Assembly (NCBI RefSeq): GCF_014643375.1
Contig: NZ_BMJJ01000008.1
Span: forward strand, 62,001 to 126,000
Origin: Aureimonas glaciei
GTDB taxonomy: Bacteria; Pseudomonadota; Alphaproteobacteria; Rhizobiales; Rhizobiaceae
Reading direction: 5' to 3'
DNA: 64,000 nt
The position numbers and the translations under genes are program-made. Every line of letters begins with the position of its first letter. The first letter of the stretch is position 1. Shown one piece after another: positions 39,478 to 48,452 of this stretch. Below the pieces are notes generated by a model that ran no database searches, had not been told where the DNA came from, and worked only from the letters and a program-made list of their open reading frames with translations.

Positions 39478-40413
39478 ATGGCAGAGGCATGGCCCGACAT
39501 CCCCTACCTGCCCTGGCGCGACAGTTGCGCGGCGCTGCATCTCTGGTCGCAGATCGTCGGCAAATACCGGCTGGCGAACACGCCCTGGATGAACCATTCC
39601 TGGCACGCGACGCTCTATGTCGACGCGCGTGGGCTGACCACGGGGCTGGTGCCGGACGGACCGGGGATCGAGATCGCCTTCGACTTCCAGCGCCACGCGC
39701 TGATCGGCATCACCACCGACGGGCGCAGCGCCGAGTTTCCGCTGGGGGCGATGTCGGTCGCCGACTTTCGCCGGCAGTTTCTCGATCTCCTGGCCATGCT
39801 CGGCGGCAATCCCGTCTTCAACGGCCGGCCGAACGAGGTGGTGGCGCCGGTGCCGTTCGCCGAGGATTTTGCCGAGCGCCCCTATGACGGCGAGGCCGTC
39901 GCGCGCTTCTTCGACGCCTGCGTGTCCGTCGTCCGGGTTTTCAAGCGCTTTCGCACCGGCTTTCTCGGCAAGGTCAGCCCGGTCCATCTGTTCTGGGGCA
40001 GTTTCGATCTGGCGGTGACGCGCTTTTCCGGCCGTCCGGCGCCGCTGCATCCCGGCGGCGTGCCGGCGCTGCCCGATGCCGTGACGCGCGAGGCCTACAG
40101 CCACGAGGTCTCCTCGGCCGGCTTCTGGCCGGGCGGCGGGGGCGTCGACTACCCCGCCTTCTATTCCTACGCCTACCCGCCGCCGCCCGGCTTCTCGCAG
40201 GCGATCGTCGCCCCGGCCGAAGCCTTCTTCCATGAAACCCTCGGCGAGTTTCTCCTGCCCTACGACGCGGTGCGCCGGGCCGCCGATCCCGAAGCCATGC
40301 TGATGGCCTTTCTCGGCAGCACCTACCGCGCCGCCGCGGACGCCGGGAAGTGGGATGTTGCCGCGCTGGAATGCCTGCCGGGCGTGCCTGGCGTGCCGCG
40401 GGCGGTCCGCTGA
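39478..40413 (+). CDS. DUF5996 family protein
   Basis: 311-aa soluble protein of unknown function. Conserved-looking segments include WPDIPYLPWRDSCAALHLWSQ, LANTPWMNHSWHATLYV, PVHLFWGSFDLAVTRFSGR and SHEVSSAGFWPGG; the aromatic-rich His motifs hint at a ligand-binding beta fold. It follows the oxidoreductase by 64 nt on the same strand and may be cotranscribed. I know no activity for this family. Confidence 0.85.
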   Translation: MAEAWPDIPYLPWRDSCAALHLWSQIVGKYRLANTPWMNHSWHATLYVDARGLTTGLVPDGPGIEIAFDFQRHALIGITTDGRSAEFPLGAMSVADFRRQFLDLLAMLGGNPVFNGRPNEVVAPVPFAEDFAERPYDGEAVARFFDACVSVVRVFKRFRTGFLGKVSPVHLFWGSFDLAVTRFSGRPAPLHPGGVPALPDAVTREAYSHEVSSAGFWPGGGGVDYPAFYSYAYPPPPGFSQAIVAPAEAFFHETLGEFLLPYDAVRRAADPEAMLMAFLGSTYRAAADAGKWDVAALECLPGVPGVPRAVR

Positions 40414-40578
40414 CGGCCGGGTGACCTGGGCTTTCCGATCTTCGGCCGCGGAAAGGGCGCACGACGCGCCAGTGGCGAAGGACGCTGGAATGGGGGGCGG
40501 CTGGCGTACTGCTCTACGCTCTCGTCCCGCTGACGGGCCGGCGGCCTAAACTGCTGCGCCGACGATCGCCGGCGCCGG

Positions 40579-41949
40579 TCAGTCGTTTGCGCCGACTGGC
40601 GGGGCGTCGCCCGCAAAAGCCGGAGCGGGGCCGCCGGGAGCCTCCTCCGCGCGGGGCTTGGGCATCCGCGCATCGTAGAGCGTGACGTCGCGCTGCGGAA
40701 ACGGCAGGGTGACGCCGTTCGCCTTGAACGCATCCCACAGCGCCAGAAAGACCGCGCCCTTGACGTTGGTGAGACCGGCCTGCGGATCGCGGATCCAGAA
40801 ACGCAGCACGAAGTCGATCGAGGAATCCCCGAACCCCGTGATCCAGCAGACCACCGGATTGGCCTCGACGACGCGCGGCACGCTGGCGACCGCCGCTTTG
40901 GCAAGCGCGATCACCGCGTGCGGGTCGCTGTCGTAGGCGACGCCGAATTTGACGTCGATGCGCACCAACTCGTTGGTGAAGGACCAGTTGATCACCTGAT
41001 TGGTGATGAAATCCTCATTGGGGATCAGGAACTCGCGGCCGTCGCGCGTCACCACCGAGACGAAGCGGGCGCGCAGCTCGCGGATCCAGCCGAAGGTCTC
41101 GCCGAGCGAAATGGTGTCGCCGGGTTTGATCGAGCGGTCGAGCAGGATGATGATGCCGGAGATGAAGTTAGAGACGACCTTCTGCAGGCCGAAGCCGAGG
41201 CCGACGCCGATCGCGCCCGACAGCACCGTCAGGGCCGTCAGGTCGACGCCGGCCACTGCGAGCGCCACGGTGAGCGACAGGAGGATGAGGCCGATGCGCA
41301 GGAATTTGCCGATGAGGACGCGCAGCGTCGGCGTCAGCTCCTCGCTGCGCCGGACTCGCGCGTCGAGAAACTGGCCGATGACGGAGGCGAGCCACAGCGT
41401 CCCGGCGAGGAGGGCGACGGTCTTGATCGCCAGCAGCAGCGAGATGCGGGTGGCGCCGAAGGTGACGGCAGCGCCATCGAGGGTGACGGCGACCGGCTCC
41501 AGCCAATGCAGGATCGACAAAGCGGCGAAGGTCCAGGCGACGAGGGTGATCAGCCGGGCGAGCAGGCGGTTGCGGATGATCCGCGAGGCCACGGCGATAA
41601 CGAGAAAGGCCAGCGCCAGCTTGAGGACGACGGCGATGATCTCGGACGCCGGCCCGCCGGCCGCGGCATCGACGAGGCTGGCCATCCAGACCAGCAAGAC
41701 GAAATAGACCAGCCGCATGCGCCGCCGGATGGCGGCGACCAGCCGGAGCACCCGGGGCGCCCCCTTGATCCGGCGGGCCTGATCCTCGATGGCACCGCGG
41801 CTCAGCCTGTCGAATATGGTGGCGAGGATGAAGCAGACGGCGACGACCGCCATCTGGAACAGCGAGGAGGGCTCGTGGAAGAAGTCGAGCAGATCGCGGC
41901 CGATCGCCTCGGCGCGCTCTGCGAATTGGCGGAGCATTTCCTGATTCAT
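40579..41949 (-). CDS. MscS-family mechanosensitive channel
   Basis: 456-aa inner-membrane channel. Six or more predicted helices lead into the MscS pore helix LTVLSGAIGVGLGFGLQKVVSNFISGIIILLDRS (split here), with the Gly/Ala pattern of TM3. A cytoplasmic beta domain (PGDTISLGETFGWI) and C-terminal alpha/beta domain follow. The extra N-terminal helices put it in the YbdG/YjeP-like larger group. It would release solutes on hypo-osmotic shock. The 165-nt gap to the DUF5996 gene carries no gene. Confidence 0.92.
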   Translation of the reverse strand: MNQEMLRQFAERAEAIGRDLLDFFHEPSSLFQMAVVAVCFILATIFDRLSRGAIEDQARRIKGAPRVLRLVAAIRRRMRLVYFVLLVWMASLVDAAAGGPASEIIAVVLKLALAFLVIAVASRIIRNRLLARLITLVAWTFAALSILHWLEPVAVTLDGAAVTFGATRISLLLAIKTVALLAGTLWLASVIGQFLDARVRRSEELTPTLRVLIGKFLRIGLILLSLTVALAVAGVDLTALTVLSGAIGVGLGFGLQKVVSNFISGIIILLDRSIKPGDTISLGETFGWIRELRARFVSVVTRDGREFLIPNEDFITNQVINWSFTNELVRIDVKFGVAYDSDPHAVIALAKAAVASVPRVVEANPVVCWITGFGDSSIDFVLRFWIRDPQAGLTNVKGAVFLALWDAFKANGVTLPFPQRDVTLYDARMPKPRAEEAPGGPAPAFAGDAPPVGAND

Positions 41950-42121
41950 TCCGGTCCCCGTCGACGATCGGTCCCGCGCCGAGCTCCGAGGCGGTCACAT
42001 CGAACGACGCCCTGTCGTTCCATCCCATCATTGCCGGGAAATGCCAATCGCCCGGCGGCATCGGAACGGTTCCTGGGCATCGATCGTCTGCCGTCGTCGT
42101 TCGGATTGGATCGAAGCATTC

Positions 42122-42137
42122 TTGACCAGATGATCAA
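42122..42137. promoter_or_regulatory. Predicted RutR operator upstream of preTA
   Basis: TTGACCAGATGATCAA matches the RutR consensus known from Escherichia coli (TTGACCA-NN-TGGTCAA) at 13 of 14 fixed positions. It lies 87 nt before the preT ATG, in the gap between the divergent mscS-type gene and preT. A rutR gene lies 5.5 kb downstream, and a second similar site precedes the aminotransferase. Binding is inferred from the match. Confidence 0.75.
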
Positions 42138-42223
42138 AAAATTTGACGGTCGCGAAATTTGCGATCATTCTAATCTGAGAGCCCGTCGGCCGGTTTCGTG
42201 CCGGGCAAGAAAGGCGTTTTCGG

Positions 42224-43654
42224 ATGAACGAAGCATCGCTGCCGCGGCCCGATATTTCAGCCCATCGCCTCGATGACGAAACGCTCGCGCGGCATTTCGC
42301 CGATCTCCATCCGCCGCTCGACCGGCACGAGGCGGCCGTCGAGGCGGATCGCTGCTATTTCTGCTACGACGCGCCCTGCATGACGGCCTGCCCGACTTCG
42401 ATCGACGTGCCGCTGTTCATCCGCGAGATCCAGGCCGGCAATCCTCTCGGCGCGGCAAAGACCATCCTGGATGCTAACATACTGGGTGGTATGTGCGCCC
42501 GCGTCTGCCCGACCGAGACGCTGTGCGAGGAGGTCTGCGTGCGCCAGGTGGCGGAGGGCAAGCCGGTGAAGATCGGCATGCTGCAGCGCTATGCTACCGA
42601 CCACCTGATGGCGCGGGGCGACCATCCCTTCACGCGGGCCGCGGTGACCGGCAAGCGGGTCGCCGTCGTCGGCGCCGGGCCGGCGGGCCTTTCCTGCGCC
42701 CACCGCCTCGCCATGCTGGGGCATGACGTGACCATCTACGACGCCCGCCCCAAGGCCGGCGGCCTCAACGAGTATGGTATCGCTACCTACAAGGCGGTCG
42801 ACGATTTCGCGCAGGCCGAGGTGGCCTTCCTGCTCGGGATCGGCGGCATCGCCATCGAGACCGGCAAGGCGCTCGGCCGCGATTTCTCGCTCGCCGATCT
42901 CAGCCAGGAATTCGACGCGGTGTTTCTCGCCCTCGGCCTTGCCGGCGTCAACGCGCTGGGGATCGCGGAAGAGGACGTGTCCGGCATGCAGGATGCGGTC
43001 GACTGGATCGCCGGCCTGCGACAGGCGGACGATCTCGCCGGTCTGCCGATCGGCCGGCATGTCCTCGTCATCGGCGGCGGCATGACCGCGATCGACGCGG
43101 CCGTGCAGGCCAAGGGGCTCGGCGCGGAGACGGTCACTGTCGCCTATCGGCGCGACCAGGCGGCGATGAACGCCTCGGCCTTCGAGCAGGAGCTGGCGCA
43201 GACCCGCGGCGTGTCGATCCGCTGCAACATCAGGCCGGTGCGGATCGCGACCACCGGCGGCTCTGTCCAAGGCGTCGAATTCGAGCGCACGACGACGCTG
43301 GGCGACACGCTCGTCGGCACCGGCGAGACGCTCGTCATCGCCGCCGATCAGGTGTTCAAGGCCGTCGGCCAGCTGTTCGTCGCCGATCCCGTCGGCGAGA
43401 CCGGGGCCTCGGTGGCGCTGGAGAAGGGCCGCATCAAGGTCGATGCCGACGGGCGCACCAGCCTCGCCGGTGTCTGGGCCGGCGGCGACTGCGTCACGGG
43501 CGGCGAGGATCTGACGGTCGTCGCCGTGGCTCATGGCAAGCGCGCCGCGCTCGATATCGATGCGGCGCTCCGCCAGAAGCCGGGTCTCGCCGCCAGTCTC
43601 GGCCGCGCGCTGTCGTCGGCCGTCGCGCGTCTCACCCCCGCAGAACCTTCCTGA
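42224..43654 (+). CDS. preT: NAD-dependent dihydropyrimidine dehydrogenase, subunit PreT
   Basis: Flavin/Fe-S subunit (476 aa) that passes electrons from NADH to PreA for reduction of uracil or thymine to the 5,6-dihydro base. The N-terminus has two Cys clusters for 4Fe-4S centres (CYFCYDAPCMTACP and CARVCPTETLCEEVC), then the FAD motif VVGAGPAGLSCA, the NAD motif VIGGGMTAIDAA and the closing WAGGDCVTGG. It resembles the small subunit of glutamate synthase and the N-terminal half of eukaryotic DPYD. preA starts 11 nt downstream. Confidence 0.95.
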   Translation: MNEASLPRPDISAHRLDDETLARHFADLHPPLDRHEAAVEADRCYFCYDAPCMTACPTSIDVPLFIREIQAGNPLGAAKTILDANILGGMCARVCPTETLCEEVCVRQVAEGKPVKIGMLQRYATDHLMARGDHPFTRAAVTGKRVAVVGAGPAGLSCAHRLAMLGHDVTIYDARPKAGGLNEYGIATYKAVDDFAQAEVAFLLGIGGIAIETGKALGRDFSLADLSQEFDAVFLALGLAGVNALGIAEEDVSGMQDAVDWIAGLRQADDLAGLPIGRHVLVIGGGMTAIDAAVQAKGLGAETVTVAYRRDQAAMNASAFEQELAQTRGVSIRCNIRPVRIATTGGSVQGVEFERTTTLGDTLVGTGETLVIAADQVFKAVGQLFVADPVGETGASVALEKGRIKVDADGRTSLAGVWAGGDCVTGGEDLTVVAVAHGKRAALDIDAALRQKPGLAASLGRALSSAVARLTPAEPS

Positions 43655-43665
43655 GGAGCATGGCG

Positions 43666-44970
43666 ATGGCCGATCTTTCGACGCGCTTTCTCGGCATCTC
43701 CTCGCCCAATCCGTTCTGGCTCGCCTCGGCGCCGCCGACGGACAAGGAATACAACGTCCAGCGCGCCTTCGAGGCCGGCTGGGGCGGCGTCGTGTGGAAG
43801 ACGCTCGGCGAGGGCGATCCCGTCGTCAACGTCAACGGCCCGCGCTACGGCGCCATTCACGGGCCGGACCGGCGCCTCCTCGGCTTCAACAACATCGAGC
43901 TGATCACCGACCGCGCGCTCGACCTCAATCTCGAGGAGATCGCCCGGGTCAAGCGCAACTGGCCGGACCGGGCGATGATCGTCTCCCTGATGGTCCCTTG
44001 CGAGGAGAAGAGCTGGCAGCAGATCCTCGCTGTCGTCGAGGAGACCGGCGCCGACGGCGTCGAGCTCAATTTCGGCTGTCCGCATGGCATGAGCGAGCGC
44101 GGCATGGGCTCGGCCGTCGGCCAGGTGCCGGAATACATCGAAATGGTGGCGCGTTGGTGCAAAGAGCATTCGCGCTTGCCCGTCATCGTCAAGCTGACGC
44201 CCAACATCACCGACATCCGCTATCCCGCCCGCGCGGCGAGAGCCGGCGGCGCCGACGCGGTGTCCCTCATCAACACCATCTCCTCGATCGTCTCCATCGA
44301 CCTCGACAATTTCGCGCCGACGCCGACCATCGACGGCAAGGGCAGCCATGGCGGCTATTGCGGCCCGGCGGTGAAGCCGATCGCGCTCAACATGGTCGCC
44401 GAGATCGCCCGGGACGTGGCGACGCGCGGCATGCCGATCTCGGGCATCGGCGGCATCACCACCTGGCGCGACGCGGCCGAATACATCGCGCTCGGCTGCG
44501 GCACGGTGCAGGTCTGCACCGCCGCCATGACCTACGGTTTCAAGATCGTCCAGGAAATGATCTCCGGTCTCTCCGACTGGATGGACGAGAAGGGTTACGC
44601 CACGATCGAGGATTTTCGCGGCCGCGCCGTGCCGAACGTCACCGACTGGCAGTATCTCAACCTCAACTACGTCACCAAGGCGCGGATCGACCAAGACAAA
44701 TGCATCTCCTGCGGCCGCTGCCACATCGTCTGCGAGGATACCTCGCACCAGGCGATCACCAGCCGCGTCGACGGCATCAGGCGGTTCGAGGTGATCGATG
44801 CGGAATGCGTCGGCTGCAACCTCTGTGTCAGTGTCTGCCCGGTGGAGGACTGCATCACCATGGAAGCGATCGCCGGGATCGACCCCCGCACCGGCAAGCC
44901 CATCGAGCCCGCCTATGCCAACTGGACGATGCATCCCAACAATCCCATGGCCAAGCTCGCCGCCGAATGA
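43666..44970 (+). CDS. preA: NAD-dependent dihydropyrimidine dehydrogenase, subunit PreA
   Basis: FMN-containing catalytic subunit (434 aa), homologous to the C-terminal half of DPYD. The dihydroorotate-dehydrogenase-like barrel carries the catalytic Cys in NFGCPHGM, ASAPPT near the start and SGIGGITTW for FMN phosphate binding. Two C-terminal 4Fe-4S motifs follow (CISCGRCHIVC and CVGCNLCVSVC). I chose ATG 43666, 7 nt after GGAG; the in-frame ATG 6 nt earlier sits too close to the ribosome site. Acts with PreT as the first step of the reductive pyrimidine pathway. Confidence 0.95.
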   Translation: MADLSTRFLGISSPNPFWLASAPPTDKEYNVQRAFEAGWGGVVWKTLGEGDPVVNVNGPRYGAIHGPDRRLLGFNNIELITDRALDLNLEEIARVKRNWPDRAMIVSLMVPCEEKSWQQILAVVEETGADGVELNFGCPHGMSERGMGSAVGQVPEYIEMVARWCKEHSRLPVIVKLTPNITDIRYPARAARAGGADAVSLINTISSIVSIDLDNFAPTPTIDGKGSHGGYCGPAVKPIALNMVAEIARDVATRGMPISGIGGITTWRDAAEYIALGCGTVQVCTAAMTYGFKIVQEMISGLSDWMDEKGYATIEDFRGRAVPNVTDWQYLNLNYVTKARIDQDKCISCGRCHIVCEDTSHQAITSRVDGIRRFEVIDAECVGCNLCVSVCPVEDCITMEAIAGIDPRTGKPIEPAYANWTMHPNNPMAKLAAE

Positions 44971-45102
44971 TCCGGCGCCTCGGCGCGGGTACGAAGACCG
45001 TAACTTAACCTTCTGGAAAAGCCTGAAGTCTAAGGTCTGGGGCGAGACCGGTCGCAGCGTGCCCCGATGAAGGATCGTTGCCGAGCGTCATCAGGGGCCT
45101 CG

Positions 45103-47565
45103 ATGTCGATCAATCTGAAGCTCATCCTCGGTTGCATGGCCTTCGCGCTGTTCACCATTGCGTTCGCGGTGGTCAGCCAGCGCGCCCATGTCGACCTGCA
45201 TTCATCCTTCGCGCAGGATCTGGCGCCGCGGCAGCAGTCGATCCGTGATCTGCAGGACGGACAGCGACGGGCGGCCCTCCTCGAGGCCGTTCTTTCCCGC
45301 GGCGCGGCGACCGGGCCGGACCAGGCCCTGTCCGATGCCGACCGTGCGCTGGTTGACGACGCGGTGAAGGACATGCTCGCCAGCGCCCAGGCGGCCGGCG
45401 GCGCTGCGGTCGACGGCAAGGCCTCCCCGATGCGGGATACGATCGTCAATGCCTTGCTGCGTCTCCAGGCGACAGGAGGGGACATGACGCTGCGCCTGGC
45501 GCTGCGCGAGACGGCCAAGCTCACAGAGGCCTTCGACGCTGCTACCGCCCGGACCAGCCAGGATCTCGAGGAGCGACAGGACCAGTTTGCGGCCCGGCTC
45601 GAGGCCGCCAGCCGCGACGAGATCGTCTTCCTCGGCGCCACCCTGGCGGGCGTAATGGCCCTGGCCTTCTTTCTGTCGCGGTCGCTCGTGCATCGCGTGC
45701 GCCAGGCCACGGCGATGATCGCCGCCATGGCGGGCGGCAACCTCGCGCGGCAGCGCACGACGGATTCGACGCGGGAATTTGCGGCCCTCCATGCGGCGCT
45801 GGAGACGCTTCGCACCGGCATCGTCCAGCAGAGCCAGAGCCAGGAACGGCTGCTGCTCAGCCAGGCGACGTCGTTCGGCACCACCCTCGAGACCCACCAG
45901 AACCAGTTCGGCGCCGCCCTCAACAACATGACCCAGGGTCTGTGCATGCTGGATGCCGGGCTGAACCTCATCGTCTTCAACGAACCGTTCTCGCGCCTGT
46001 TCTCGAACTTCAAGCTCGGCGCGCCGGCACAGGAGGTTCTGGCCGATCCGCGGTTCCATCACTTCCTGGCACCGCACGAGACCGGCATGTTCGTCCACGA
46101 GATGCCGAGCGGGCAGCTGCTCCAGGTCAAGCGGCGCGGCGTGCGCGGCGGCGGACTGGTGATCACCTTCGACGACGTGACCGAGCAGCACAAGACATCC
46201 CAGCGGCTCGAGCACCTCGCCGGTCACGACGCCCTGACGGGCCTCGCCAACCGCCGGCGCTTCCGCGACAACCTTCAGGAGGCGCTCGGCGACAAGGCGG
46301 CTTCCGGCCAGCTCGCCGTCGTCTATCTCGACCTGAACGGATTCAAGTCGATCAACGACATCTTCGGCCACCTCGTCGGCGATGCCCTGCTCCAGGCCGT
46401 CGGCCGCCGCCTCGTCGACATCGTCCCGCTGGGCGACGGCGTGGCCCGGCTCGGGGGGGACGAGTTCGCGATCATCCAGAACAGCGGTGTACAGCCGGAA
46501 GCGGCGGAGGATCTGGCCGCCGCTATCCTCAAGGCCTTCGAAATCCCTTTCGAGGTCGACGGGCGGCAGGTGACGATCGGCCTGAGCATGGGCATTTCGG
46601 TCAACGCACGCGGTGTCCAGGACGCTGCGGCGACCGCCGATACGGTGATGCAGAACTGCGACCTGGCATTGCACGACGCCAAGGTCAGGGGCAGCGAGGA
46701 CAGCGACTATCGCTTCTACGCGCCGCATCTGCGCGAGCAGCTGCTGCAGCGACGGGCCATGGAGGGCGATCTCCGGCACGCGCTCAAGCGCGGCGAGCTC
46801 GAACTGGCCTATCAGCCCTTCGTCGATGCCGACAGGGCGGCGGTGTCGGGCTTCGAGGCGCTTTTGCGCTGGCGCCATCCGGTCAAAGGGATGATCCCGC
46901 CCAACCAGTTCATTCCGATCGCGGAAAGCATCGGCCTCATCACAGAAATCGGCCTGTGGGCGCTGAAGACGGCCTGTGCCGAAGCCGCGGGATGGCCGGG
47001 CGATCTCGCCATTTCGGTCAACCTCTCGCCGGTCCAGTTCAAGAGCAAGACGCTGGTCGACGACGTGACGGCGGCGCTGCGCGATGCCGGCCTTTCCCCG
47101 CGGCGGCTGCAGCTGGAGGTGACGGAATCGCTGTTCATCGACCAGGCGGAGGACGTGCTGGCGACGCTGACCGCCCTGCGGCGCCTCGGCACCCGCATCT
47201 CGATGGACGATTTCGGCACCGGCTATTCCTCGCTCGGCTACCTCACCCGCTTTCCCTTCGACAAGATCAAGATCGATCAGTCCTTCGTGCGGGACATCGA
47301 CAAGCCCGAGAGCCTGGCCGTCATCCGCGCGGTCATCGGGCTCAGCCATTCGATGAAGATGGCCGTGATCGCCGAGGGCGTCGAAACACCGGCGCAGTAC
47401 CAGCTGCTGCACCGGGAAGGGTGCCGCGAGATGCAGGGTTACCTGTTCAGCAAGCCGCAGCCGGCTTCCGCCTTGCCGACCCTGCTGATGCGGATCCCGC
47501 TCGACTGGCCGATGCTGACGGAGGAGACGCTCCCCGCCCGGCCGCGCAGGCTCAGCCTCGCCTGA
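45103..47565 (+). CDS. Membrane-associated GGDEF-EAL protein with PAS-like sensor
   Basis: About 820 aa, controlling cyclic di-GMP. Order: TM1 (about 5-25), a periplasmic helical segment of roughly 150 residues, TM2 (near ATLAGVMALAFFL), a HAMP-like linker, a PAS-like domain (NNMTQGLCMLDAGLNLIVFN), a GGDEF domain with an intact RLGGDEF active site, and an EAL domain with FEALLRWRHP, NLSP and DDFGTGYSS. Both active sites appear intact, so it could make or degrade c-di-GMP. ATG 45103 has AGGGG 6 nt away and starts just before TM1; ATG 45067 is an alternative. It lies between preA and rutR but shows no sign of being in either operon. Confidence 0.92.
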   Translation: MSINLKLILGCMAFALFTIAFAVVSQRAHVDLHSSFAQDLAPRQQSIRDLQDGQRRAALLEAVLSRGAATGPDQALSDADRALVDDAVKDMLASAQAAGGAAVDGKASPMRDTIVNALLRLQATGGDMTLRLALRETAKLTEAFDAATARTSQDLEERQDQFAARLEAASRDEIVFLGATLAGVMALAFFLSRSLVHRVRQATAMIAAMAGGNLARQRTTDSTREFAALHAALETLRTGIVQQSQSQERLLLSQATSFGTTLETHQNQFGAALNNMTQGLCMLDAGLNLIVFNEPFSRLFSNFKLGAPAQEVLADPRFHHFLAPHETGMFVHEMPSGQLLQVKRRGVRGGGLVITFDDVTEQHKTSQRLEHLAGHDALTGLANRRRFRDNLQEALGDKAASGQLAVVYLDLNGFKSINDIFGHLVGDALLQAVGRRLVDIVPLGDGVARLGGDEFAIIQNSGVQPEAAEDLAAAILKAFEIPFEVDGRQVTIGLSMGISVNARGVQDAAATADTVMQNCDLALHDAKVRGSEDSDYRFYAPHLREQLLQRRAMEGDLRHALKRGELELAYQPFVDADRAAVSGFEALLRWRHPVKGMIPPNQFIPIAESIGLITEIGLWALKTACAEAAGWPGDLAISVNLSPVQFKSKTLVDDVTAALRDAGLSPRRLQLEVTESLFIDQAEDVLATLTALRRLGTRISMDDFGTGYSSLGYLTRFPFDKIKIDQSFVRDIDKPESLAVIRAVIGLSHSMKMAVIAEGVETPAQYQLLHREGCREMQGYLFSKPQPASALPTLLMRIPLDWPMLTEETLPARPRRLSLA

Positions 47566-47596
47566 CGCGCCTGTCGCCCTCCGGCGGCGACCCGGC

Positions 47597-47607
47597 GGGG
47601 GGGGGGG
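47597..47607. repeat. Homopolymer tract of 11 G between convergent genes
   Basis: An uninterrupted run of eleven G in the 52-nt gap between the stops of the GGDEF-EAL gene and rutR. It is outside both coding frames as called. It could be a slippage-prone tract or a sequencing artefact. Confidence 0.8.
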
Positions 47608-47617
47608 CGCGAGCTCC

Positions 47618-48280
47618 TCAGGGGCGCGGTCGGATGCCGTTCAGGATGATCGAGAGCACCGCCTGGGCCGTCTGCTCGCGAAAGCCTGGTTTGCCGACCT
47701 GTTCGCCGAGGATGGCCCTGACCTGCACGTCGAAATCGGCATAGTGCTGCGTTGTCGCCCAGATCATGAAGATGAGGTGATGGGGATCGACCGGCGCCAG
47801 ACGCCCTTCGCTCACCCACTGCCCGATCACCGCCGCCTTGGCCTGGACGAGACGTTTCAGGCGGGTGGACAGGAAGCCGCCGATCGCCGGGGCGCCGGCC
47901 AGGATCTCGTTGGCGAACAGCCGCGACGCCTCCGGTCTCTCCGCCGACAGTTCGAGCTTCTTCGAAATGTAGCGCCTGAGTTCCTCGATCGGGTCGCCGT
48001 CCGGATCCAGTGATTCCAGCGGCGCCAGCCAGGCGTCGAGGGTCAGTTCCAGCACGGCGGCGTAGATGTCGCGCTTGCGCCTGTAATAGTAGAGGAGGTT
48101 CGGCTTCGACATGCCCGCCCGCTCGGCGATCTGGTCGACGGTCGAGCCCTTGAAGCCATGGACCGAGAACACGTCGAGCGCCGCGTCGAGAATGATGCCG
48201 CGGTTGATCGCCTGAATGCGTGTCGGCTGGCGTTCGTCCTCCGCCAGGCTGTCCACCGCCGTCTCGGTCTTGACGTCCAT
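47618..48280 (-). CDS. rutR: RutR, TetR-family pyrimidine-responsive regulator
   Basis: 220-aa TetR repressor. The helix-turn-helix is in STVDQIAERAGMSKPNLLYYYRRK, split here as TVDQIAERAGMSKPNLLYYY. The ligand-binding half closely follows Escherichia coli RutR: DAWLAPLESLDPDGDP, PEASRLFANEILAGAP and PHHLIFMIWATTQHYADF, ending in GIRPR. RutR senses uracil/thymine, which releases it from DNA. It is divergent from the aminotransferase gene, with a RutR-like palindrome in the shared 172-nt region, implying autoregulation. The ATG at 48280 is preceded by a GGTGGGA sequence; longer frames upstream are not conserved. Confidence 0.93.
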   Translation of the reverse strand: MDVKTETAVDSLAEDERQPTRIQAINRGIILDAALDVFSVHGFKGSTVDQIAERAGMSKPNLLYYYRRKRDIYAAVLELTLDAWLAPLESLDPDGDPIEELRRYISKKLELSAERPEASRLFANEILAGAPAIGGFLSTRLKRLVQAKAAVIGQWVSEGRLAPVDPHHLIFMIWATTQHYADFDVQVRAILGEQVGKPGFREQTAQAVLSIILNGIRPRP

Positions 48281-48386
48281 CGTCCCACCGTCTTTCGTCG
48301 CCCGCGCCGCGCGGAATTCCCGACGAGAGGGGCGGCGCCGCGGTGAAGCGGCTTGACCCGCTCCGAGCGCCCTTCTAGCCTTCATT

Positions 48387-48402
48387 TTGACCATACAGTC
48401 AA
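48387..48402. promoter_or_regulatory. Predicted RutR operator between rutR and the aminotransferase gene
   Basis: TTGACCATACAGTCAA matches the RutR consensus TTGACCA-NN-TGGTCAA at 12 of 14 fixed positions. It lies 51 nt before the aminotransferase ATG and 107 nt before the rutR start, so bound RutR could repress both divergent units. The left half-site is identical to that of the preT site. Confidence 0.72.
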
Positions 48403-48452
48403 GAATTCGGCCGCGCCGGCCCAGGGTCGCCGCCGAACCGGGAGTTCCTGCC

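Noticed and set aside
45202-47412. Minus-strand frame of 736 codons
   Set aside because: Antisense to the GGDEF-EAL protein; composition is typical of a shadow frame.
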